Origin: Mucilaginibacter gossypiicola
GTDB lineage: Bacteria; Bacteroidota; Bacteroidia; Sphingobacteriales; Sphingobacteriaceae
Assembly: GCF_900110105.1 (NCBI RefSeq)
Contig: NZ_FOCL01000011.1
Coordinates: 62,001 to 126,000 of the forward strand
Length of the DNA: 64,000 nucleotides
Direction: 5' to 3'
Made by a program: the position numbers and the translations under genes. Positions within the stretch are counted from its first letter, which is position 1. Each line of letters begins with the position of its first letter. The notes under the pieces are model-generated. The model was not told where the DNA came from, ran no database searches, and was given only the letters and a program-made list of their open reading frames with translations. Positions 17,813 to 26,429 of the stretch are shown here, piece after piece.

Positions 17813-19369
17813 TTACTCAACAAATTTAGGGTTTATAGGGTTATTAGCGCCTTCAACCTTGCCATGGCGTACATGTGAGCGTTTGATGCTATAGCCAAAG
17901 TAAACTGCAAAACCAATCAATAACCAAACAATAAGCCTTGCCCAGTTTTCCCAGCCTTCGCTTGCAATCATGCACAAGCAAATGATAGCTCCAAGCGGGC
18001 AAACTATCATGTATGCAGGGGTTTTAAACGGACGCACAATATCAGGATCAGTTTTCCTTAAAATCAGGATACCTATACATACAAGCACAAAAGCGAACAG
18101 TGTTCCAATACTTACCATGTCACCTACATATTTATCGGGAATAAAACCGGCAAATAACGATACAAACACAAAGAATAACCATTGTGATTTGTAAGGGGTA
18201 CGGAATTTAGGATGTAATTTTGAAAACACTGAAGGTATTAAACCATCGGTACTCATTGTATAAAACACACGGGTTTGGCCCATAAGCATTACCAAAATTA
18301 CAGAAGAGAAGCCTGCAAGTATAGATACCGTAACAAATGACGCTAACCAGCCGTAGCCAGGCATAGCTGTTTTGATAGCATAGCTTACCGAAGCTTCTTT
18401 ACCCTGGATAAGGAAATCTTTGTATGACACCAAACCAGTTAACACATGCGAGAATAAGATATAAAGTATTGTACAAAACACTAATGATATCAAAATACCT
18501 TTTGGCATGTCTCTCTGCGGGTTCTTAGCTTCCTGAGCAGCAGTTGAAACTGCATCAAAACCAATAAAGGCAAAAAACACAACACTTGCACCACGTAAAA
18601 CACCAAGCCAACCGTGGTTAAAGGTATCGGCATAGTCAACCACGCCGGCACTTACTTTAATTTTACCTGCATCGGCAGGGATAGTATACGGGGTATGGAA
18701 AGCCGGGTTAATGAAATGCCATCCTAAACCAATGATCATCAATACGATGGCAACTTTTACAATTACGATGATATTATTCACAACTGCTGATTCCGCAGTA
18801 CCACGAATTAGTAACAGAGTCAATAAGAACAGGATAAGAATAGCAGGCAGATTAACGATACCTCTTGTACCCATTTCAGCGGCGTACATACCTGTGGTGG
18901 TATTTGAGACTTCCATAAACGAGTGCGACCATGCGTACGGTATATGCACACTAAAGAAAGTTGTTAAAAACTCATTAAAATACTGCGACCAGCCAATAGC
19001 AACCGTAGCGGCTCCCAGTGCATATTCAAGTACTAAATCCCAGCCAATGATCCAGGCTATGAATTCGCCCATGGTAGCATAAGAGTAAGTGTAAGCAGAG
19101 CCTGCGATAGGGATCATACTGGCAAATTCTGCATAGCATAAACCTGCCAGGGCGCAACCTGCGGCTGCTATAAGGAAAGAAATGGTAACCGCAGGACCGG
19201 CATGTTCACCTGCCGCAGCTGCTGTACGAACAAAAATACCGGCACCTATAATTGCGCCGATACCGAGTGCTATAAGCGAGCCAACGCCTAAGGTTCTCTT
19301 AAGCGATTTCTCCGTTTCTGCCGAAGCAGCCATTAGTTGAGCAATCGGTTTCTTAATAAATAATTTCAT
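17813..19369 (-). CDS. APC-family cationic-amino-acid-type permease
   Basis: The 518-residue transporter has about twelve or more spans and the APC signature GVGSLIALGIGAIIGAGIFV (29-48), plus FFAFIGFDAVSTAAQEAKNP characteristic of the CAT/YfnA branch. It takes up amino acids, probably with protons; specificity is not readable. It stands alone with its own terminator at 17757-17792. Confidence 0.92.
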   Translation of the reverse strand: MKLFIKKPIAQLMAASAETEKSLKRTLGVGSLIALGIGAIIGAGIFVRTAAAAGEHAGPAVTISFLIAAAGCALAGLCYAEFASMIPIAGSAYTYSYATMGEFIAWIIGWDLVLEYALGAATVAIGWSQYFNEFLTTFFSVHIPYAWSHSFMEVSNTTTGMYAAEMGTRGIVNLPAILILFLLTLLLIRGTAESAVVNNIIVIVKVAIVLMIIGLGWHFINPAFHTPYTIPADAGKIKVSAGVVDYADTFNHGWLGVLRGASVVFFAFIGFDAVSTAAQEAKNPQRDMPKGILISLVFCTILYILFSHVLTGLVSYKDFLIQGKEASVSYAIKTAMPGYGWLASFVTVSILAGFSSVILVMLMGQTRVFYTMSTDGLIPSVFSKLHPKFRTPYKSQWLFFVFVSLFAGFIPDKYVGDMVSIGTLFAFVLVCIGILILRKTDPDIVRPFKTPAYMIVCPLGAIICLCMIASEGWENWARLIVWLLIGFAVYFGYSIKRSHVRHGKVEGANNPINPKFVE

Positions 19370-19824
19370 TTTAAATTAGTAAGATCAGTCAAAAATTAAA
19401 AATTTACATTTCCCCAAACGTACTTAAATTTATTGAAAACATAAAGAGCCGAATGAAACAACAGTTAAGTATTAATTATCAAAATATTAAACTGTTAAAT
19501 GCTATTAAATCTATAGAGATTCAGACTTTCTATTCATATTTCAACCCGAAATAGCTGTTTAAACCGGTAACATAGGCGATAGTTACTATTTCATATCCTC
19601 CTAAATCGCTTTATAGCAGTAATCTTAAATTTTACAAGGATCATACCCACGCTTAAATCGATTTTAGCGATTTGGAAGGTATTTTAGGATTTTTAAATTA
19701 TAGATTTTTTGCCTGAACCGGGATTTTTAGGATTAAAGGATTTCCGGGATCCCTGCCGCTCAACATTGCTGAAATACTGCAACTGTCTACTGAAACTGCC
19801 ACTGCAACTAAAAACTGCAAACTT
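19370..19824. other. Intergenic region with low-complexity repeats
   Basis: This 455-bp gap holds the permease promoter. From about 19707 it contains purine-rich near-repeats (GGGATTTTTAGGATTAAAGG, then TTTCCGGGAT) and from about 19770 repeated ACTGCAAC/ACTGAAAC/ACTGCAAA units. These look like short intergenic repeats, not genes. No RNA gene is visible. Confidence 0.5.
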
Positions 19825-20184
19825 CTACTCCCCTTCCCTCTTCACCAGCAACACCTCATCGTTATCTAACAACAGGTAGCCGTACTCATAATTAAAAAAA
19901 TACGTTGATCCGGTTTTGGTTTGGTAGATGCTGGTGATATGATCAAAATCAAAACCTTTTGCAGTAAGTTTTTTTCGGGTTGTTTTGGTTTTGCCTGTTG
20001 GGTTCAGTTCTTCCAGTACACGGCGGTTACGGCGCAGTATATTATTTATATTACGTACCAGGTTATAGCTATTACTGTTGAGCTGATTGTTATAGTTATT
20101 GCGGCACAGATCGTTACAAAACTTTTTATCCGCACGGCCTTGTAGTGGCGTTCCGCAATCTAAGCATACTCTTTCCTGGTTCAT
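19825..20184 (-). CDS. Small Cys4 zinc-finger protein of unknown function
   Basis: The 119-residue protein starts with a zinc-binding motif CLDC (C7, C10) and C23-x3-C27 (KKFCNDLCRNNYNN), followed by a basic helical region (about 40-75) and a beta-rich end. The finger resembles the treble-clef type found in DUF2116-like proteins. It is divergent from ssb and shares an unusual operator cluster with it, suggesting a DNA-related or regulatory role (inference). Confidence 0.75.
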   Translation of the reverse strand: MNQERVCLDCGTPLQGRADKKFCNDLCRNNYNNQLNSNSYNLVRNINNILRRNRRVLEELNPTGKTKTTRKKLTAKGFDFDHITSIYQTKTGSTYFFNYEYGYLLLDNDEVLLVKREGE

Positions 20185-20205
20185 AGTATAAAGATAGTTA
20201 TTAAT

Positions 20206-20268
20206 TTATCCGTTTGCAAACGGTTACAAACGGATAATATCGACTATAAACGGTTATTATCCGGTTAA
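20206..20268. promoter_or_regulatory. Operator cluster between zinc-finger gene and ssb
   Basis: TTATCCGTTTG (20206-20216) and CAAACGGATAA (20227-20237) are perfect 11-bp inverted arms. CCGTTTGCAAACGG (20210-20223) is a perfect 14-bp palindrome overlapping the left arm. A further AAACGGTT (20248-20255) and ATCCGGTT (20259-20266) follow. The repeated core is AAACGG. The cluster sits within about 130 bp of both start codons. Confidence 0.75.
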
Positions 20269-20334
20269 TTTTTCGCGTCCTCCCCACCTTTGTATCGTTA
20301 ACTCAAACAATATTAAACAGTAAATATTAAAACG

Positions 20335-20673
20335 ATGAACTCATTAAGAAACAGTGTACGCCTGGTAGGTAACTTAGGTATGGATCCGGAAGTAAAAGTA
20401 TTTGACAGTAATAAAAAAATGGTACGCCTATCTATCGCCACTAATGAAAGCTATAAGAACGATAAAGGCGAAAAAATAACCGATACCCAATGGCATAACC
20501 TAATTTTTTGGGGACCACAAGCCAGCCTTGCCGAAGACCTGCTTAAAAAAGGAGACGAATTGGCTATAGAAGGCAAACTGACCAACCGTAACTATACCGA
20601 CAAAGACGGCATTAAACGTTACGTATCAGAAATAGTAGTTAATGAATTTTTAAAAGTAGGTGCTAAAGGCTGA
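20335..20673 (+). CDS. ssb: Short single-stranded DNA-binding protein
   Basis: The 112-residue protein is a clean OB-fold SSB: NSVRLVGNLGMDPEVKVF (5-22), TQWHNLIFWGPQASLAEDLL (50-69), and GDELAIEGKLTNRNYTDKDG (73-92). It ends at VGAKG and lacks the flexible linker and acidic DDDIPF-type tip used to recruit repair proteins. Bacteroidota often encode such a tail-less SSB besides the replicative one. The AAACGG operator cluster upstream suggests conditional expression. Confidence 0.93.
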   Translation: MNSLRNSVRLVGNLGMDPEVKVFDSNKKMVRLSIATNESYKNDKGEKITDTQWHNLIFWGPQASLAEDLLKKGDELAIEGKLTNRNYTDKDGIKRYVSEIVVNEFLKVGAKG

Positions 20674-20813
20674 AGAGCAAAGGGCGAGGCCCCGAAGGCG
20701 GTAGGGCATTGGCGGGTAAGATCAGTTGATTCAAGGGCGCAGGTATCGCCAAAGGAAGAATAATCTATTTTACACGAGACATGCCTTTCAAATAACACAA
20801 TCAAAATTCGTCA

Positions 20814-20932
20814 GTGACAATACCGACAGGAACACCCTTCTGTCAGCCTAATAGAGAAATTATATAATAGAAAACGGCTTTAAGCCTAAACCTTATCTTA
20901 ATTATAACATTTCTCCCTGCCGGTATTGTCAT
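20814..20932. repeat. Inverted repeat with TGACAATACCG arms
   Basis: TGACAATACCGACAGG (20814-20829) and CCTGCCGGTATTGTCA (20917-20932) pair at 15 of 16 positions, enclosing a smaller GGCTTTAAGCC hairpin. It lies between the convergent ssb and PAS/GAF genes and fits a palindromic intergenic element. Confidence 0.65.
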
Positions 20933-20966
20933 TTGCTAACCTGTGAAAACACCTGTGATAAAAAGC

Positions 20967-22400
20967 TTACGCATCAGTCCCAAAAGCTTTGATATAAGCC
21001 GTTCTTTCCACAATAGAATGAATTACCCCATCAAGTTGTTGTGATGTTGTATCAATATGCCCGATGATCTCTTTATTAAGCGGATTTTGCAGGTCATCGT
21101 TATCAAATAAATTAACCAAGCCTAAAATAGTAGCTACCGGCTTGCGCAATTCATGCGAGCTGATATTGGCAATTGTTTGCAGGCGGTTGTTCTGCTCACG
21201 GATATTATCTTCCGTCTTTTTGCTTTCTATCAATACCCTGAGGATATTAACCGTGCGCTCAATAATACTTAGTTCGTCATTGCTGGGCTCCCGTGTATCA
21301 TGATAGTAAATACCAAATACGGCCAAAACTTTCGACCCTTTTGAGCTCATTACCGGGGTAGACCAGCAGGCTTTTAAACCGTACGGTCTTACCATATGCG
21401 CATAGTTATCCCAAAGCGGGTTATTTTCTATATCGCTTACAATTACCTGTTCGCGATGATATACTGCCCTGCCGCATGAGCCGATATCCGGGCCTACAGG
21501 CAGCCCTTCAATTAAATCGCAATAAGCCTGTGGCAAGCGCGGGGCAGCCAGCACATGCATTTTTTCCTGTCGTTCATCAACTTCCAGCACCGAGCATACC
21601 ATATCCGGAAAAATGCGCTCAATGCCCCGCAATAGCTCGCGTGTGGTTTGTCCAAGATTATATTGAGAGGTGGCATTTAGTTCAAGTACTTCTTTTTCAA
21701 GCCCCAATACCCATTCCTGCATCTTAATCTCTGTGATATCACGGATAAAAATGGCTAACTGGTTTTTATAAGGATAAACGTTGATGCGTAACCAGCTGTT
21801 GGAATTGGTGTTGAGATATTGTACTTGTATAGATCGTCTCTCGCTTAGTGATAATTGAAATTCATTAGCTACCCGTTCACTCAAGCCCAGGTTCTCGATC
21901 TGCATGAAATTAGCCACCTCCAGCTGTTCAACTCTTAGGTTGGTCATGGCATGAAAGGCTGGATTAAACGCGGTTATATTCCATGATGAATCAAGTACAA
22001 CAAAGCCTTCATTAAGGCTTTGAATAGTGTGCTGAACGATATCGTTTTCAGGCTGCCCAACCATTCCGGCGAGCGTATTACCGCTTGAATAAATGAGGTT
22101 ATCGTCCTCATTTAATATCACCGACCAGATAATGCTGAAATAACACCCGTCTTTGGCCTTTACCCGGCTTTGATAACCTACCAGCTTTTTATGAACCATA
22201 AGGCTTGCCTGCGATTCGGCCTGGCGTTCTTTATCGGCCGGGTGACAAATATCTGAAATATTTAAACCTGCTAAGTCCTTATCGGTATAGTTAAATGTAT
22301 TTCGAAACGCATAATTGGTATGAAGGATCACACCATTCATATCCATGACAAAAAATATGTCTTTCGAATGAGTAAAAAGTGATGTAAACCTGGTGTCCAT
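20967..22400 (-). CDS. PAS-PAS-GAF signalling protein ending in a HisKA domain without ATPase domain
   Basis: The 477-residue cytoplasmic protein has a PAS domain (about 1-110), a second PAS (about 120-225), a GAF domain (about 250-395, with VSDIENNPLWDNYAHMVRPYG) and a HisKA-like helix with SSHELRKPVATILGL (phosphoacceptor H416). It then ends at residue 477 by an ordinary TGA-free TAA stop; no N, G1 or G2 box follows in any frame. It may be phosphorylated by another kinase or act as a dimerisation partner or phosphatase (inference). No receiver gene is adjacent. Confidence 0.85.
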   Translation of the reverse strand: MDTRFTSLFTHSKDIFFVMDMNGVILHTNYAFRNTFNYTDKDLAGLNISDICHPADKERQAESQASLMVHKKLVGYQSRVKAKDGCYFSIIWSVILNEDDNLIYSSGNTLAGMVGQPENDIVQHTIQSLNEGFVVLDSSWNITAFNPAFHAMTNLRVEQLEVANFMQIENLGLSERVANEFQLSLSERRSIQVQYLNTNSNSWLRINVYPYKNQLAIFIRDITEIKMQEWVLGLEKEVLELNATSQYNLGQTTRELLRGIERIFPDMVCSVLEVDERQEKMHVLAAPRLPQAYCDLIEGLPVGPDIGSCGRAVYHREQVIVSDIENNPLWDNYAHMVRPYGLKACWSTPVMSSKGSKVLAVFGIYYHDTREPSNDELSIIERTVNILRVLIESKKTEDNIREQNNRLQTIANISSHELRKPVATILGLVNLFDNDDLQNPLNKEIIGHIDTTSQQLDGVIHSIVERTAYIKAFGTDA

Positions 22401-22465
22401 TAGCTAAAAACATAACATATTTATAATAACTAAGTTATAAAAATGTTTGCAATATTATTCAATAT

Positions 22466-23170
22466 TCAGGGAGTAGTTGCTGCTACAGGTATTATTTTTC
22501 CGTTAAAAAATTTACTACCGGTTAATGCAAAATCAGCAATATACTTACCCATTTCAAAAGCCATCACCGGCGATTCATACCCTGGAAATGCCTGTTCCAG
22601 CATCTCGGTTTGTGCTGATCCTAAAGCCAGGCAGTTAACTTTTATACCTTGTTCTGTTAACTCCTGTGCTAAACATTCTGTTAGTGTATGTAATGCCGAT
22701 TTACTCGCCGAATAAGCCGACAGGCCCGGAAATTTCGCACTTCCCTGAAAGCCCCCCATACTACCGATATTCAGAATATGTGAGCCGGCAGGCATTAAAG
22801 GAACCAAAGCCTGAATAGCGCGTACATGACCAATAAAGTTGCTTTGCAGCATCTCCACAAAGTCCGATTCAAGCAATTGGGCAAATGGTTTATTGATCAA
22901 CACCCCGGCGTTATTAATCAAAATGTCAACCCGGTTATCAAAATGTGACGCTATGAAATGCTGTAAACCTTCATAATCGTCATGCACAATGTCAAACTTT
23001 AAGGCAAACAACTGGCAATCGGGATTTAAGCCATGGGTTATTTCCAGCAAACGTTCCAGTTTATCCTGCGAACGGGCCAAAGCAATTACCTTGTGGCTGC
23101 CCGATAGTATCAGTTCAATTACGGCTTCAAAGCCCACGCCACTGCTGGCGCCGGTTATTATAATGTTCAT
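22466..23170 (-). CDS. Short-chain dehydrogenase/reductase
   Basis: The 234-residue classical SDR has the cofactor motif TGASSGVG (6-13), NNAG (about 89-92), a catalytic Ser in LNIGSMGGFQ, and YSASK (about 150-154) with Tyr and Lys. The substrate is unknown. It lies 65 bp upstream of the PAS/GAF gene on the same strand, so they may share a transcript. Confidence 0.88.
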   Translation of the reverse strand: MNIIITGASSGVGFEAVIELILSGSHKVIALARSQDKLERLLEITHGLNPDCQLFALKFDIVHDDYEGLQHFIASHFDNRVDILINNAGVLINKPFAQLLESDFVEMLQSNFIGHVRAIQALVPLMPAGSHILNIGSMGGFQGSAKFPGLSAYSASKSALHTLTECLAQELTEQGIKVNCLALGSAQTEMLEQAFPGYESPVMAFEMGKYIADFALTGSKFFNGKIIPVAATTP

Positions 23171-23227
23171 ATGCCCCCTACCCCCCTAAAGGGGGAATAA
23201 TTGTTTGTTATTAATATTATTTCCTAA

Positions 23228-23309
23228 CGTCATTGCGAGGTACGAAGCAATCCCCAATTAGCAGAGCAGCTCTGTAAAGTTTGGGATTGCTTCGTACCTC
23301 GCAATGACG
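23228..23309. repeat. REP-like palindrome, TCATTGCGAG family, copy 3
   Basis: Arms 23228-23254 and 23283-23309 are perfect 27-bp inverted repeats beginning CGTCATTGCGAGGTACGAAG. This is the compact, highly symmetrical subtype also seen at 27311 and 53783. Confidence 0.9.
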
Positions 23310-23343
23310 CTTGATTTAATACCCCTAAGATGGTAAATCAATG

Positions 23344-25122
23344 CTAAACTACCAATTTTTGCTCAACCGGGTGCTTGATCAGGTAAAAACCATCGCTGAT
23401 GAGCTTACCATATTCCGGTTCAGTGCTTCCTTTCTGCTCTAAAAAATATTTGATCTCGGTGGCTAAGGGAAGATCTACTTTTTCATGATCAAGTATTTCC
23501 AGTATCTCTAAAGCACAAAGCCAGTCGTCGTGATGATCTTTTTGCAGTTGCTGCCAAACGTTACCTAAAAAACCGTAATCGCCATGGTTAATGCGGCAAT
23601 TACGCACCTGCTGGTAAAGCCTGTGCAGTTCTTTAGTTTTATGATCATGTACGGCGTGATGCGTTTCTGTTTTTGATTTATAAACAATGGTTTCGTAAGC
23701 CTCTCTATCGGCAGCGCCGCAAAATACCGAAACGATCTTCTCGCCAACGGCCATGTCATAAACGCCCCAGGCCGGATCAAATAACACCGCGCCATCTTTA
23801 TCTGTAACTGTTACCTTATCAAAAGTGATCAGGCAGATCTTACCATCCGCTGAAAGAACATTTTTCACAACGCCATTTACAGTAATTCCACTTTCAAAAA
23901 ACAATTCAGCTCTATTCCCATTTACTATTCCGGCTGCGTTTAAATCTTCTCCCGAAAAATCTTCTAAAGCAACACTGCTACCTTTCAATTTACCAACCGG
24001 CGAGCTGAAACCATCTTTATGGTAATCTTTTCCGTGTCCCTTTAACTGTTTGTTATTAACGGCTAAAGCAGTAGGACCGGTTGTTTTGATAAAATTAGGT
24101 TTCCCATCTGCACCTGTTTTAAAATCGGTAATGGTACCGGAAACCTGCAAACCCGAACTGTAAACTGCGGTACAAGTATTTTTGCTCTCCACAGCCTTAT
24201 TTAAACCGTAAGCGCCTCCTTTTCGGAACGACATGGTATCAGCAAACTCTTCCAGTACGTTTATAAGGTTCTGAAAATCGGGGGTTACAAAAAGTTGCGG
24301 TTGGGGCTTGGTAATATCATAGCTATATTTAACAGCATCAATGGTATACCATAACTTTTCTATATGCCTTTGCATACAGGTCGAGCTCTCCCCGATGGAC
24401 GAAAGCAAACCTGCTCCGTAAATCTTTGGCTCCTCCAGTGTTCCGATCAGCCCATACTCAACAGTCCACCAATGTAAACGACTCAATAAAGCCATTTCTG
24501 AAGGCTCGCCCATATTTTCCTGGCAATAAGTTACCAGCTCCTCGGCTTTAATAATTTCCTCTTCATCGGCATCGGGCATTTCTTTTAATATCGATAAAGC
24601 CCTGATGGCTTCGTACAATTCAAAATCCTGTGCCGAAAACATGGCCTTCGCCCCTATCGACCCAAAATAACTCAGGTATTCATGATAATCCTTATCGGCA
24701 ATAATAGGCGCATGCCCTGCCGATTCGTGGATAATATCGGGCGCAGGGGTATATTCAATATGTTTTAATTGGCGAATATCTGCCGCGATAACCAGCACCC
24801 TGTAAGCCTGGTACTCCATAAATGCCGCGGGCGGGATAAAACCATCAACAGTAACTGCTCCCCAGCCAATTTTACCGAGGGCATCATTCATCTCCTGTAA
24901 ATTGGGGATATGCTCAATGGTTAAACCGGCTTTCTGCAAACCGGGGATATAAGGATAGTAAGCTACATCCTTGAGGTAGCTATAATTTTGGCGCATAACA
25001 TAGCGCCACACGGCATGGTCAATGGGTGTATAATGCTCGTAGTGCTGGTCGACTATAAATTGTTTTAAATGACCGGGCAATGCCGCAACCTGCGGATTAT
25101 TAAAATCATTGAAATGGCTCAT
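23344..25122 (-). CDS. phhA: Phenylalanine 4-monooxygenase, long bacteroidetal form
   Basis: The first about 300 residues are a pterin-dependent aromatic amino acid hydroxylase, with iron ligands H132 and H137 (IIHESAGHAPI) and E222 (TVEYGL). It converts phenylalanine to tyrosine, feeding the homogentisate pathway encoded at 35-40 kb. At 592 residues it is about twice the usual bacterial length. The extra 290-residue C-terminal half includes a beta-rich segment (about 310-460) and a helical end (about 490-585) for which I recognise no family. ATG at 25122 starts directly before the conserved region. Confidence 0.92.
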   Translation of the reverse strand: MSHFNDFNNPQVAALPGHLKQFIVDQHYEHYTPIDHAVWRYVMRQNYSYLKDVAYYPYIPGLQKAGLTIEHIPNLQEMNDALGKIGWGAVTVDGFIPPAAFMEYQAYRVLVIAADIRQLKHIEYTPAPDIIHESAGHAPIIADKDYHEYLSYFGSIGAKAMFSAQDFELYEAIRALSILKEMPDADEEEIIKAEELVTYCQENMGEPSEMALLSRLHWWTVEYGLIGTLEEPKIYGAGLLSSIGESSTCMQRHIEKLWYTIDAVKYSYDITKPQPQLFVTPDFQNLINVLEEFADTMSFRKGGAYGLNKAVESKNTCTAVYSSGLQVSGTITDFKTGADGKPNFIKTTGPTALAVNNKQLKGHGKDYHKDGFSSPVGKLKGSSVALEDFSGEDLNAAGIVNGNRAELFFESGITVNGVVKNVLSADGKICLITFDKVTVTDKDGAVLFDPAWGVYDMAVGEKIVSVFCGAADREAYETIVYKSKTETHHAVHDHKTKELHRLYQQVRNCRINHGDYGFLGNVWQQLQKDHHDDWLCALEILEILDHEKVDLPLATEIKYFLEQKGSTEPEYGKLISDGFYLIKHPVEQKLVV

Positions 25123-25223
25123 TGATAAACTGGCGATTTATAATATAACGCCAAGTTTAGCATATGGTTGCTATGAAAACAAACTTCAGTTTATTATTAC
25201 GAAATTAGATTTAAAACAGAATA

Positions 25224-26183
25224 TTATTCTTCTATTGGGTGATTTTCCATTTTTGGTTCTTCGCCTTTTTTAAGGCCGCCATCCAGACGCTTAGGAGCTA
25301 ACACATAATACACACCCAATAAAGCTACAATAATTGAAATGAGATAGAATCCCAAACTCAGGTAAACAGCCATATCTTCGGCCAGGTTAAACTGGCGGGC
25401 CAGGGTAAGGAATAGCGCGTCGCGAACACCACCGCCGCCCAAACTAAACGGAATAATTGCTGCTAACGATGAAAAAAGAAATGACAATAGATACGGCGCA
25501 AATTTACCATTGAAATCTTGTGCAAGCAGTAAACAAACAATGGAAAGCAATTGCATGCTTTGTACGCCTATGGCTTTTAAATGCGCCTGTATAAAGTTGT
25601 GGGTATACTCTTTAAAAAACTTGCGGGCTACAAAATAATAGATCACCGAACCAACCGAAACTATACCAAGCGGCCAGCCCAGGTGATACGGAAAACTCGG
25701 AATTAAAATAACCAGTCCTACTACAATGGCACCTATGGCCCAAAAACCGCTCAGCCTGTCAAACAGGATAGCCCAGAATACTTTTTTGGTAGGCAGATGA
25801 TAGCGTTTGTGCAGCAGGTAAATTTTGTAACCATCGCCGCCGATACCACCTGGCAATAGCACGTTATAGCACAAGCCAAGAAAATACAGGCGAAGGTTAA
25901 AGCGCCAGTCTAACCGTAAACCAATGGATTTAAAATAGCTCAATAACCGCCATGATGAAAAAAACATCGACCCGACATAACAGGCTATAGCAGCAGCTAA
26001 CCAGGCGCGGTCGGCATGAATTAAACGATATTTTATTTTAGCAAAAGGCACTTTACTGAAAACCCAGTAAAGCAAACCGCCGGTTACTAATATGATAAGG
26101 ATTACTTTTACAACGCCCCAAAGCTTACCTTTCCAGGTTTTATGTTCGGCACCTTCGTCAATGATGTCTTCTGTTTGTGTCAT
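25224..26183 (-). CDS. Flippase-like (lysylphosphatidylglycerol synthase TM-domain) membrane protein
   Basis: The 319-residue protein has about eight membrane spans and the UPF0104/AglD-type motifs YNVLLPGGIGGDGYKIYLL (about 108-126) and FDRLSGFWAIG (about 146-156), plus IPFSLGGGGVRDALFL (about 245-260). Members are thought to translocate lipid-linked molecules. No synthase domain is present and the neighbours give no pathway clue. It is divergent from the aguB gene. Confidence 0.88.
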   Translation of the reverse strand: MTQTEDIIDEGAEHKTWKGKLWGVVKVILIILVTGGLLYWVFSKVPFAKIKYRLIHADRAWLAAAIACYVGSMFFSSWRLLSYFKSIGLRLDWRFNLRLYFLGLCYNVLLPGGIGGDGYKIYLLHKRYHLPTKKVFWAILFDRLSGFWAIGAIVVGLVILIPSFPYHLGWPLGIVSVGSVIYYFVARKFFKEYTHNFIQAHLKAIGVQSMQLLSIVCLLLAQDFNGKFAPYLLSFLFSSLAAIIPFSLGGGGVRDALFLTLARQFNLAEDMAVYLSLGFYLISIIVALLGVYYVLAPKRLDGGLKKGEEPKMENHPIEE

Positions 26184-26336
26184 TCGGCTGCAAAGCTATG
26201 TTATTTTTTTATTTGGATATACAGGATAGTCAATTAACAATTTTTCTTCATTTTGTTTTCAGAAACATTAAAAGCAGTAAATCAGGTTATTATTTTAGGT
26301 ATACTGTAATTTAAAACGGCAAACGCAATCTCACGC

Positions 26337-26368
26337 CAGTGTAATCCTACTTTCAACTCAGTGTAATC
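26337..26368. promoter_or_regulatory. Direct repeats upstream of the agmatine pathway genes
   Basis: CAGTGTAATC occurs at 26337-26346 and again at 26359-26368, exactly 22 bp (two helical turns) apart. A partial copy, ACTGTAAT, lies at 26303-26310. A -7-like TACTTTTG follows at 26406-26413, so the repeats sit where an activator would bind. Confidence 0.5.
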
Positions 26369-26429
26369 ATAATATTAAAAGGCTGAAATCCTTGATACAA
26401 AGTGTTACTTTTGCGCAAATTTTTTGAAG

